Shown here in pieces: positions 5,876 to 12,863 of a stretch of DNA of 15,598 nucleotides. How positions within the stretch are numbered: position 1 is the first letter of the stretch; each line of letters begins with the position of its first letter. Origin of the DNA: CAZHPA01 sp964533945 (GTDB taxonomy: Bacteria; Bacillota; Clostridia; Lachnospirales; WRBF01); contig CAZHPA010000042.1 in assembly GCA_964533945.1 (NCBI GenBank), positions 1-15,598 of the forward strand, read 5' to 3'. The position numbers and the translations under genes were made by a program. Below the pieces are notes generated by a model. That model did no database searches. It saw nothing but the letters and a program-made list of their open reading frames with translations, and was not told the DNA's origin.

Positions 5876-7869
5876 CTGCTAAAGCGGCAGAAATTACAGT
5901 TGGAACAGGCGGAACATACGCCGGGCTAAATAGCGCAACTGGCGCCTTTACTAACGCACAAAGCGGTGATACTGTAAAGTTAGTTAGCGATATAACTGCA
6001 ACAGGCGGTGCTGGTTTTGCCGGCAAATCGCTTACATTGGACTTGAATGGTTTTACATATACTCGCAATGTTGCTAGTGCTAGTGAATTTGCCATCAACG
6101 TTGCCTCAGGAGCAACGCTTACTATCAAAGACTCCTCTGCTGCAGGTACCGGCAAATTTTTAACAACAGGTTCCAATGGCTGCACTATAAACATAAGTGG
6201 CGGCACCTTAAACGTTGAGAGCGGCACGTTTCTAGCAGAAGGCATCGGCATTAGAACAATTGTCGGTCAAGTTGGAAGCAATTCTAATGCTAATATTAAA
6301 GGCGGCACGCTAACGTCGGATAGCGGCGGCACTAGTTCTTGCGTTTCTAACTTTGGCGCAGGCACCATCAATATTTCCGGAGGTACACTTACGGGGGTTA
6401 TTGGCAACGGTGCCACGGGCACAATTAATATTACTGGTGGCGCAATTACATCATCTTTTGGAACTGTTGGTAACAATGCAGAAGGCATTGTTAATATTTC
6501 AGGCGGCACAATTACGTCAACCCAAAACGATCCAGCCGTTTCCAACGGAAGTTCAGGCAACATTAATATTACAGGCGGCACAATAGAAAATACTGGAACT
6601 GGCGTCGCAATTAGAAACCATTTAAATTCCTCAGGCAAAATTACTATAGGGCAAGACTCGGATAAAACAACTTTTATTACAAGTAAAGTTGCCGGAAGCC
6701 AAGGAACAGTTTATATTGATTCACCGGCTTCCGCTGCTACAAAATTACTTTTAGAAATTACAGGCGGAACAATACAAAATACAGCAACTACAGGCAATCA
6801 ATATTCTGTATATTTCACTAAAGTTACGCTTCCAAATCTTCCGATTGTGTACTTAAATAGCGGCGGCACGGTAGGCAAAGTGTACCCTGCGCCTGTAACT
6901 TATACTGTTACATACAACGGCAACGGGAACACAGGCGGCACAGTTCCTACAGATAGCAGTAGTCCATACATAAGCGGTTCAAGTGTTACTATTTTAGGTA
7001 ACACAGACAACCTTGAAAGAACAGGTTATACCTTTAGCGGCTGGAACACAAGTTCAAACGGCGCAGGTACAAACTATGCAGCAGGCGATACTCTTACAGT
7101 TTATGCCAACACAACGCTTTATGCAAAATGGACACAACCACAAACAACCCCAACTGCTACTATTGACTATGCAGCAGAACAATTAACAGGGCTTGTTGCA
7201 AACGCAAGCTACAAAATAAACGGCACAACTTTCACAGCCGATTCAAGCGGTAAAATTAACATTAACAGCGCATGGCTTGGCACAACAATTGATATTGTAA
7301 GAGCCGGCAATAATTCAAGCACTACAGACAGTACGGCGCAACCAATTGCTATTGCTTCTCGTCCTAGTGCACCGGAAGCTTCTGTTGTTACAATTGCAGC
7401 AGGAAACAGTGGAAGCAGTACTAAAATAACACTTGCTAATACATATGAATATTACATTGGCTCGTCTGAACCAACAAGCACAACAACATGGATAACAGGA
7501 AGCGCAACAACAGCAGATGTTGCAGTAATAAGTGGGCAACACGTTTATGTTCGTTTAAAAGCAACAGATATTGCGCCTGCGAGCATATATGTTGATGCTG
7601 GAGAGGTAGTAATCGGGAAAGATGCAGCAGCTTATACTATCACTTATAACGGCAACGGTAGCCTTGATACTATGTTAGAACAAGCTTTTAGATCAGGCAT
7701 GGCAGAAAATCTTGCACAAAACACTTTTGCTCGTTCAGGCTATAGCTTTGTAGGTTGGAACACGCAAGCAAATGGAAAAGGCACAAGCTATAAAGGCAAT
7801 CAAAATGTAATTTTAACATCAAGCTTAACCTTATATGCGCAATGGTCATACAATCCCCAAATTGATTAA
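5854..7869 (+). CDS. Beta-helix surface protein with two InlB B-repeat (Flg_new) domains
   Basis: A 671-codon open frame; the TTG at 5854 is only a nominal start, as it has no ribosome binding site, and the natural start is probably the ATG at 5801 behind a frameshift. Residues about 110-310 contain seven copies of an (I/N)I(S/T)GG(T/A)(L/I) motif with GG at 116, 150, 176, 195, 217, 241 and 304, spaced mostly 19-34 residues, the pattern of a right-handed parallel beta-helix. Two Listeria-Bacteroides repeats (InlB B-repeat) follow at about 350-427 and 595-665, each with YNGNG, GY.F.GWNT and LYA(K/Q)W. Between them is a Ser/Thr-rich segment. These are features of secreted adhesin-like proteins. 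There is no LPXTG, SLH or other anchor, and the frame ends directly after the second repeat, 8 bp before the att copy, so the protein may be truncated. The ligand is unknown. Confidence 0.85.
   Translation: MPSVGIITAKAAEITVGTGGTYAGLNSATGAFTNAQSGDTVKLVSDITATGGAGFAGKSLTLDLNGFTYTRNVASASEFAINVASGATLTIKDSSAAGTGKFLTTGSNGCTINISGGTLNVESGTFLAEGIGIRTIVGQVGSNSNANIKGGTLTSDSGGTSSCVSNFGAGTINISGGTLTGVIGNGATGTINITGGAITSSFGTVGNNAEGIVNISGGTITSTQNDPAVSNGSSGNINITGGTIENTGTGVAIRNHLNSSGKITIGQDSDKTTFITSKVAGSQGTVYIDSPASAATKLLLEITGGTIQNTATTGNQYSVYFTKVTLPNLPIVYLNSGGTVGKVYPAPVTYTVTYNGNGNTGGTVPTDSSSPYISGSSVTILGNTDNLERTGYTFSGWNTSSNGAGTNYAAGDTLTVYANTTLYAKWTQPQTTPTATIDYAAEQLTGLVANASYKINGTTFTADSSGKININSAWLGTTIDIVRAGNNSSTTDSTAQPIAIASRPSAPEASVVTIAAGNSGSSTKITLANTYEYYIGSSEPTSTTTWITGSATTADVAVISGQHVYVRLKATDIAPASIYVDAGEVVIGKDAAAYTITYNGNGSLDTMLEQAFRSGMAENLAQNTFARSGYSFVGWNTQANGKGTSYKGNQNVILTSSLTLYAQWSYNPQID
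6181..6783 (+). repeat. Degenerate tandem repeats coding for beta-helix coils
   Basis: The DNA repeats a loose unit of the type attaatatt-(a/t)c(a/t)-ggcggcacaatta, with clear copies near 6367, 6424, 6489 and 6562 and weaker ones near 6187, 6292 and 6757. Spacings of 57-73 bp in the central block are multiples or near-multiples of a coil length. The copies differ mostly at third codon positions, so this is a long-diverged protein repeat and not a recent expansion. Confidence 0.65.
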
Positions 7870-7877
7870 TATAGTAG

Positions 7878-7947
<70 letters not shown>

Positions 7948-7956
7948 TAAGCATGT

Positions 7957-7994
7957 TTCGCTTATATATAAAAATACAAAAGCGAAGGTTTTTT
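7957..7994 (+). terminator. Plus-strand terminator after the island
   Basis: A 7-bp stem ttcgctt (7957-7963) / aagcgaa (7980-7986) with a 16-nt loop is followed after two bases by six T. It could end plus-strand transcription from the island gene. Before island insertion it could have been the terminator of tRNA-Ser, since it lies 11 bp beyond the tRNA 3' end copy. Confidence 0.5.
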
Positions 7995-8007
7995 GCCTCC
8001 GCTTTTG
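7977..8007 (-). terminator. Terminator of the aminopeptidase gene
   Basis: A 12-bp stem with one mismatch (caaaagcgaagg at 7977-7988, cctccgcttttg at 7996-8007, 7-nt loop) lies 12 bp after the aminopeptidase stop. On the minus strand it is followed by TATTTTTATAT. It shares its left arm with the plus-strand hairpin at 7957-7986, so the two structures belong to opposite strands and overlap. Confidence 0.75.
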
Positions 8008-8019
8008 TTATGTTAAAAA

Positions 8020-9132
8020 CTATTTTAAGTTTTCAGGATTTAGGCATTTAAGTTCATCTAAAACAAAAATTCCGTCTTTGCGAATTAAAACATCATCAAA
8101 ATATATTTCTCCGCCGCCATATTCCTTTGTTTGTATGCAAACTAAATCCCAATGCAATGTGCTTTTATTGCCATTATCTGCATCTTCATAGCAATTGCCC
8201 GGCGTAAAATGGAACGAACCCATAATTTTTTCATCAAAAAGCGTGTCGTTCATTGGTGTTGTTATATGTGGATTGACACCAATTGCAAATTCGCCAATAT
8301 ATCTTGCGCCTTCATCTGTATCAAGCACTTTGTTAATACGTTCAGAGTTGTTAGAAGAAGCGTAAACAATTTTTCCGTTATTAAATTCAAATGTTACGTC
8401 TGTATATACAAAGCCATTGTGTTCTGAAGGAACGTTATATGTTATTACGCCGTTTACAGAATCTTTAACTGGGGCAGTGTATATTTCGCCGTCTGGTATG
8501 TTGCAAAGCCCAACGCATTTAACAACGCCCATATTTTTAATTGAAAACGTAAGGTCTGTTCCTTTGCCTTTAATATGCACTTTATCTGTGCGTTCCATAA
8601 GCTTTTTAAGCGGTTCAAATGCTTCCGACATTTTAGCGTAATCTAAATTACAAACACTGTAATAATGATTTGCAAACGCTTCTGTGCTCATATGGGACAT
8701 TTGCGCCATACTTTGGTTTGGATAGCGCAAAATTACCCATTTTTTAGTTAGTCTAACGTCAAAATGCACAGGTTGAACATATAACTTTGTGTGTAAATCA
8801 ATTTTTTCTTGTGGCACATCTGCAAGCTCGTAAACATTTTGCGCTGCACGTATGCCAATGTATGCGTCCATTTGTTTCATGCGCAAAACATCAGCTTCCG
8901 CCATAATTTTTAATTGTTCTTCTGTTACATTAAGCAAAAGTTCACGGTCAATTGAATTTTCTAAAATGTTAACAACCGGAATTGCACCGATTTCGTATGC
9001 TTCTTTAATTAGCATTTTGGCAAGCGGCAAGCCATCTGTTCCTTTAACTTCTATTAAAACTTTTTCCCCTTTTTTAAGGGAACATGAATAATTTATTAGC
9101 TTTTTAGCCAATTCTTTTTGCATAGCTTCCAT
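8020..9132 (-). CDS. M29-family aminopeptidase (AmpS/PepS/aminopeptidase T type)
   Basis: A 370-aa cytoplasmic metallo-aminopeptidase that removes N-terminal residues from peptides; family members use two divalent metals. The N-terminal half (about 1-180) has the family pattern KKGEKVLIEVKGTDG and an alpha/beta fold. The C-terminal metal-binding half shows the expected ligands in order: Glu216 in DGEIYTAP, Glu281 in IGEFAIGVNP, His308 in GSFHFTPG, and His327 with Asp329 in LHWDL. Length is slightly below the 400-415 of well-known members. The ATG at 9132-9130 has GGAGG 8 nt upstream; the ATG three codons later is spaced worse. It stands alone on the minus strand. No signal peptide is present. 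Together with the peptide importer at 11839-15448 it could supply amino acids, but nothing links their regulation. Confidence 0.9.
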   Translation of the reverse strand: MEAMQKELAKKLINYSCSLKKGEKVLIEVKGTDGLPLAKMLIKEAYEIGAIPVVNILENSIDRELLLNVTEEQLKIMAEADVLRMKQMDAYIGIRAAQNVYELADVPQEKIDLHTKLYVQPVHFDVRLTKKWVILRYPNQSMAQMSHMSTEAFANHYYSVCNLDYAKMSEAFEPLKKLMERTDKVHIKGKGTDLTFSIKNMGVVKCVGLCNIPDGEIYTAPVKDSVNGVITYNVPSEHNGFVYTDVTFEFNNGKIVYASSNNSERINKVLDTDEGARYIGEFAIGVNPHITTPMNDTLFDEKIMGSFHFTPGNCYEDADNGNKSTLHWDLVCIQTKEYGGGEIYFDDVLIRKDGIFVLDELKCLNPENLK

Positions 9133-9166
9133 AAATTAAACCTCCATTTTATGTTAATTAAATGTG

Positions 9167-9196
9167 TTGACGTAATACACAATAACATATTATAAT
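9167..9196 (+). promoter_or_regulatory. Plus-strand promoter of a short transcript
   Basis: TTGACG (9167-9172), an 18-bp spacer and TATAAT (9191-9196) point to the right, away from the aminopeptidase gene. The overlapping reverse-strand TATAAT (9194-9189) could serve the aminopeptidase in the other direction, although its -35 is weak. No plus-strand gene follows, only the short hairpin unit described next. Confidence 0.5.
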
Positions 9197-9202
9197 ATTG
9201 CA

Positions 9203-9256
9203 GCGTAAGGAATGGTTAGGATAAAGAGTAACCGGCTGTTTTTATCCGCCTTTTTC
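9203..9256 (+). ncRNA. Candidate small RNA (about 50 nt) ending in an intrinsic terminator
   Basis: Downstream of a near-consensus plus-strand promoter, the sequence forms a stem ggataaa (9219-9225) / tttatcc (9241-9247) followed by GCC and five T (9251-9255). This is a terminator on the plus strand, not on the minus strand, where no T-run follows. A second pairing, ggtta (9214-9218) with taacc (9229-9233), would enclose the first arm and so could compete or form a pseudoknot. The unit ends at the 3' end of the convergent acyl-CoA synthetase gene, so it may also simply separate the two. I do not recognise a known RNA family. Confidence 0.35.
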
Positions 9257-9261
9257 CTATA

Positions 9262-10947
9262 TTAGTTTGTATCTTTTTGCCTAATTAACGCCCTTTTAAT
9301 TTTGCCCCCAACAGTTTTTGGCAATTCGTCAACAAATTCAATAATACGTGGGTATTTATAAGGTGCAGTAACATGTTTAACGTGTTCTTGCAATTGCTTC
9401 TTCAATGTTTTAGTTTGTTCCTCATCTTCTAATTTATTACGGTATTTTTGTGTTAAAACAACAGTTGCTTTAACAACTTGTCCTCTAATTTCATCTGGTG
9501 CTGCTGTTACGGCGCATTCTAAAACTGAAGGGTGTTCTAAAAGGGCAGATTCAACTTCAAATGGCCCTATTCTATACCCCGAACATTTAATTACATCATC
9601 ATTTCTTCCAACAAACCAATAATATCCGTCAGAATCACGCCAAGCAACGTCACCTGTTTTATAATAGCCTTGCCCCATACATTTTTCGGTTAATTCATCG
9701 CTTTTGTAGTAGCATGTAAATAATCCCGGTGGCATATATTCTTTAATTCCCCTAACTACTATTTCTCCTTCTTCTCCATCTTCGCATGAATTACCGTTTT
9801 CATCAACTATATCAATATTATAAAGCGGCGAAGGTTTGCCCGTTGAACCCGGTTTTGGCTCGAACCACGGAAAGTTTGCAATTAAAACAGTAGTTTCAGA
9901 TTGCCCGAATCCTTCTGTTAATTTTAACCCTGTTACAGCTTGAAACTTTTTATATATTTCGGGGTTAAGTGGTTCACCTGCAATACCAGCAGCTTTAATG
10001 CAAGATAAGTCGAATTTAGATAAATCTTCTTGAAGCATAAATCTAAACATTGTTGGAGGAGCGCAAAATGTTGCAACTTTGTATTTAACAATTTTCTCCA
10101 AAAGATTAAGGGGAACAAATTTATCCATATCGTATGCAAAAATTGCAGCACCACAAATCCACTGACCATAAATTTTGCCCCATCCAAACTTTGCCCAACC
10201 AGAATCGGAAACCGACATATGAAGCTTATTTTCTTCTACACGCTGCCAATATTTGGCTGTAACTATATGCCCTAACGGGTGTGTAAATGTATGAGTTACC
10301 ATTTTTGGCATACCTGTTGTGCCAGATGTAAAATACATAAGCATTACATCATCATTTGTTGTTGCTTCTGTGCCTGTTGGGCGTTCAAATTGCTCGGAAT
10401 ATTTTGTTGAAAAGATTTCATCTTCAAATGTAAGCCAGCCTTTAGCTTCTCCGTCAACTATAGCTTTATTTGTAACGGTTTTACAATTAGGCATAGCTTC
10501 TTCAACTTGAGAAACAACAAATTCATCATTAACACAAACAAGCATTTTAACTTGGGCAGCATCGCATCTATAAACAATATCTTTTGCTGTTAGCTGTAAT
10601 GTTGCCGGAATTATTACAGCCCCAATTTTGTTTAACGCAACGGCGCAAATCCAATATTCAAAGCGACGGCGCAAAATTAAAAGAACAGGGTCGCCTTTTT
10701 TAATTCCTAAAGCTTTAAACCAATTTGCGGCTCTATTTGAAAGGCGGCTTATTTCATCAAATGTTAATATTTTTTCTCTGTCTTTATCATCGCACCAAAC
10801 CAAAGCAATTTTATTTTTATCACATTTTGCCCATTCGTCAACTATATCAAACCCAAAATTAAAGTTTTCGGGTATATTAACTTTATAATTTTGTTTAAAA
10901 TCCTCGTATGATGAAAAATCTATACGAGGCAAAAATTTTTCAAGCAT
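9262..10947 (-). CDS. Acyl-CoA synthetase (AMP-forming, medium-chain/ACSM-like)
   Basis: An adenylate-forming ligase that joins a carboxylic acid to CoA via an acyl-AMP. The 561-aa protein is counted from the ATG at 10947-10945, which has AGGAGGGG 5 nt upstream; a TTG further up (10980) would overlap the preceding gene and lacks such a site. Core motifs in order: phosphate loop YFTSGTTGMPK (205-215), GFGQSETT (346-353), YKTGD (429-433), hinge GRNDDVIKCSGYR (447-459) and catalytic Lys549 in GGKIKR. The sequence resembles medium-chain and aryl acyl-CoA ligases more than acetyl-CoA synthetase, for it is shorter; the substrate cannot be told. It lies 22 bp after an Xre-cupin regulator gene and is probably controlled by it. 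Confidence 0.9.
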   Translation of the reverse strand: MLEKFLPRIDFSSYEDFKQNYKVNIPENFNFGFDIVDEWAKCDKNKIALVWCDDKDREKILTFDEISRLSNRAANWFKALGIKKGDPVLLILRRRFEYWICAVALNKIGAVIIPATLQLTAKDIVYRCDAAQVKMLVCVNDEFVVSQVEEAMPNCKTVTNKAIVDGEAKGWLTFEDEIFSTKYSEQFERPTGTEATTNDDVMLMYFTSGTTGMPKMVTHTFTHPLGHIVTAKYWQRVEENKLHMSVSDSGWAKFGWGKIYGQWICGAAIFAYDMDKFVPLNLLEKIVKYKVATFCAPPTMFRFMLQEDLSKFDLSCIKAAGIAGEPLNPEIYKKFQAVTGLKLTEGFGQSETTVLIANFPWFEPKPGSTGKPSPLYNIDIVDENGNSCEDGEEGEIVVRGIKEYMPPGLFTCYYKSDELTEKCMGQGYYKTGDVAWRDSDGYYWFVGRNDDVIKCSGYRIGPFEVESALLEHPSVLECAVTAAPDEIRGQVVKATVVLTQKYRNKLEDEEQTKTLKKQLQEHVKHVTAPYKYPRIIEFVDELPKTVGGKIKRALIRQKDTN

Positions 10948-10969
10948 TAAAACCCCTCCTTTTAAAAAA

Positions 10970-11518
10970 TTATTCTGCAATAACCGTTAAAAATTTTGCA
11001 GTTTTGCCAATTGCCCGTTGACCATGCGGTATTAAAGGATTGAAATATATGCAATCTCCTTCTTTAAGCGAAATGCGTTTTTTGCTGAATGTAACTTCAA
11101 TTTCACCTTCAAGTACCATATTAAATTCTTGTCCTTTATGCGTAACTAATGCTGGGCAGCTTTCGGAAGGCTCGACTGTAACAAGCAAAGGCTCCATCAT
11201 TTTGTGGGCAAATTTAGATGCAAGACTTGCAAACGAATAGCCTGCATAGCGGTCGACGCTTGCTCCGTTGTCTTTTCTAACAACACAGTAGTCTTCGAGG
11301 CGTGCTGTGCTTCCTGTTAAAATTTCGGTTAAATCAACATTAAATTTATGAGAAATATGGTACAAAACGCTAATTGGTATATTCACGCCTTCGTTTTCAT
11401 AGTTTTCATATGTTTTAACGTCAACATCAACTTCTTTTGCCATTTCTTCAATAGATATTTCGTAAATTTCTCTAAGTTCACGTATTCTATTGCCTATTTG
11501 TTTAATTTCTTCCCTCAT
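10970..11518 (-). CDS. Xre-family regulator with C-terminal cupin domain
   Basis: A 182-aa two-domain regulator. Residues 8-68 are an Xre-type helix-turn-helix (IRELREIYEISIEEMAKEV and the following helices). Residues about 108-180 are a cupin barrel with HKGQEFNMVLEGEIEV (127-142) and GDCIYFNPLIPHGQ (154-167). His127, Glu131 and His165 could bind a metal or a small ligand. Proteins of this layout sense a metabolite through the cupin and control a neighbouring catabolic gene. Here the neighbour is the acyl-CoA synthetase, 22 bp downstream in the same direction, so the ligand is plausibly a carboxylic acid or its CoA ester (inference). The ATG at 11518-11516 has AAAGGAAAG upstream. Confidence 0.92.
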   Translation of the reverse strand: MREEIKQIGNRIRELREIYEISIEEMAKEVDVDVKTYENYENEGVNIPISVLYHISHKFNVDLTEILTGSTARLEDYCVVRKDNGASVDRYAGYSFASLASKFAHKMMEPLLVTVEPSESCPALVTHKGQEFNMVLEGEIEVTFSKKRISLKEGDCIYFNPLIPHGQRAIGKTAKFLTVIAE

Positions 11519-11607
11519 TTCTAATTCTTTCCTTTCTTATAATGCAATAAGCATATTTAGATATTAAATTGTTACTTATAAACATTTATTCGATTTTAGA
11601 CGCAACA

Positions 11608-11636
11608 ATTATACTATAAATGACAAGAAATGTACA
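11608..11636 (-). promoter_or_regulatory. Candidate promoter of the Xre-cupin/acyl-CoA synthetase unit
   Basis: On the minus strand TATAAT (11613-11608) follows TGTACA (11636-11631) at a 17-bp spacing, giving a leader of about 80 nt. The -35 matches the consensus in four of six bases. The whole 11519-11838 interval (320 bp) holds no gene, only this promoter and the divergent one of the importer operon. Confidence 0.5.
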
Positions 11637-11723
11637 TTACAATTCTATCATATTTTATATATGCTTAGACAATCTATACTAAGTCTATAGGCTTTGAACC
11701 TTAAAATTAGGAAAATAAATTCC

Positions 11724-11753
11724 TTGTTTTTGCGCGTAGTTGTATGCTATAAT
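11724..11753 (+). promoter_or_regulatory. Promoter of the peptide-importer operon
   Basis: TGC-TATAAT is an extended -10 (11745-11753) with TTGTTT (11724-11729) 18 bp upstream of the hexamer. Transcription would start near 11760, which places the nominal upstream TTG start at 11740 outside the transcript and supports the ATG at 11839 for the first gene. Confidence 0.6.
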
Positions 11754-11838
11754 AAAAACTATTATCGCTAATGCTTTTAAGTGTATTTATTATTTAATAA
11801 ATTGTTTGATTAATTGTTTAATGATTAGAGGTTTTAAT

Positions 11839-12849
11839 ATGCTTGAGATAAAAAATCTTTTTGTTTCATTTAATACCAAAGAAGGAGAATTTTTTGCCGT
11901 AAATGATTTGAGCTTTAAGCTTGAAAATGGAAGCACGCTTGGTATTGTTGGCGAAAGCGGAAGCGGAAAAAGCGTTACTTCTATGTCTATTATGCGCTTG
12001 CTTCCCGAAAACGCAAAAATTAGCGGCGAAATTTTGCTAGACGGCGAAAATTTATTAAATCTTTCTGAAAAAGAAGTTTTAAAAATTAGAGGCAATCGTA
12101 TTGCTATGGTTTTTCAAGAACCTATGACGTCCTTAAACCCAATACATACTTGCGGAAAACAAATTATGGAAGTAATGCTTGTTCATAAAGCGTTTGACAA
12201 AGAAGCGGCAAAAAAAAGAGCGCTTGAGCTTCTTGGGCTAGTTGGCATACCTTCGCCTGAAGTTCAATTTAAACGCTATCCTCACCAAATGTCGGGGGGA
12301 ATGCGCCAGCGCATTATGATTGCTATGGCTTTGGCTTGTGAACCAAACATTTTAATTGCCGACGAACCAACAACAGCTTTAGATGTTACAATACAAGCGC
12401 AAATACTTGAACTTATGAAAGAAGTTAAAAAGAAATTAAATACTTCAATTATAATGATAACTCACGATTTAGGTATAGTTTCTAATATGTGTGAAAATGT
12501 GCTTGTTATGTATGCCGGGCAAGCTGTTGAATATGGAAATATAAGAGATATTTTTAACAATCCGCTACACCCATACACAGAAGGATTGCTTAAAGCTATA
12601 CCACGCATTCCTAAATCAGATGAATTAGGTGAATCGGAAAATGGAAAAGCTGAAAGGCTTGTTCCAATTGAAGGAACTGTTCCAAATTTTATGGAAATGC
12701 CTAAAGGTTGCAACTATAACCCGCGTTGCCCGTATTGTATGGACATATGCAAAAAAGAAAAACCAAAATTTTTAAATGCTTCAGATGTTTCAAATACAAA
12801 TATTGGCAACGGGAGAATGGTTCGTTGCTTTAGAATTAAACAAGATTAG
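11839..12849 (+). CDS. oppD: Oligopeptide/dipeptide ABC importer ATPase, OppD/DppD type
   Basis: First ATPase subunit of a peptide-type ABC importer; it powers uptake through the membrane permease pair. Counted from the ATG at 11839 (AGAGG 7 nt upstream) it has 336 aa, the normal length. Seen are Walker A GESGSGKS (38-45), Q-loop Gln93, signature MSGGMRQR (151-158), Walker B ILIADEP (171-177) and switch His209. The C-terminal oligo_HPY extension has NPLHPYTEGL and the cysteine set C291, C297, C300 and C304 plus C330, the arrangement that binds a 4Fe-4S cluster in some Opp/Dpp ATPases. OppF follows 14 bp downstream. The family also includes nickel and other small-solute importers, so peptide as substrate is the likeliest reading, not proven. 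Confidence 0.92.
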   Translation: MLEIKNLFVSFNTKEGEFFAVNDLSFKLENGSTLGIVGESGSGKSVTSMSIMRLLPENAKISGEILLDGENLLNLSEKEVLKIRGNRIAMVFQEPMTSLNPIHTCGKQIMEVMLVHKAFDKEAAKKRALELLGLVGIPSPEVQFKRYPHQMSGGMRQRIMIAMALACEPNILIADEPTTALDVTIQAQILELMKEVKKKLNTSIIMITHDLGIVSNMCENVLVMYAGQAVEYGNIRDIFNNPLHPYTEGLLKAIPRIPKSDELGESENGKAERLVPIEGTVPNFMEMPKGCNYNPRCPYCMDICKKEKPKFLNASDVSNTNIGNGRMVRCFRIKQD

Positions 12850-12863
12850 GGGGTGATATGTAA

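Noticed and set aside
5814..6251. Long minus-strand open frames across the beta-helix gene (also 6267-6638)
   Set aside because: They are antisense to a repeat-rich gene with strong protein-family signatures, have no ribosome binding sites and encode Pro/Val-rich low-complexity sequence.
6181..6783. CRISPR array or recent tandem repeat
   Set aside because: The periodicity is coding, units vary in length and differ at third positions; there are no constant repeats with unique spacers.
10948..10980. Acyl-CoA synthetase start at the TTG at 10980
   Set aside because: It would overlap the regulator gene and place the strong AGGAGGGG site inside the coding region; that site fits the ATG at 10947.
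11640..11700. Inverted repeat tagac/gtcta as an operator in the divergent intergenic region
   Set aside because: The arms are only 5 bp with a 12-bp gap in AT-rich DNA, which is expected by chance.
11740..11838. N-terminal extension of OppD from a TTG at 11740
   Set aside because: It lies upstream of the predicted transcription start, has no ribosome binding site and adds 33 residues not found in the family; the ATG at 11839 has AGAGG at good spacing.
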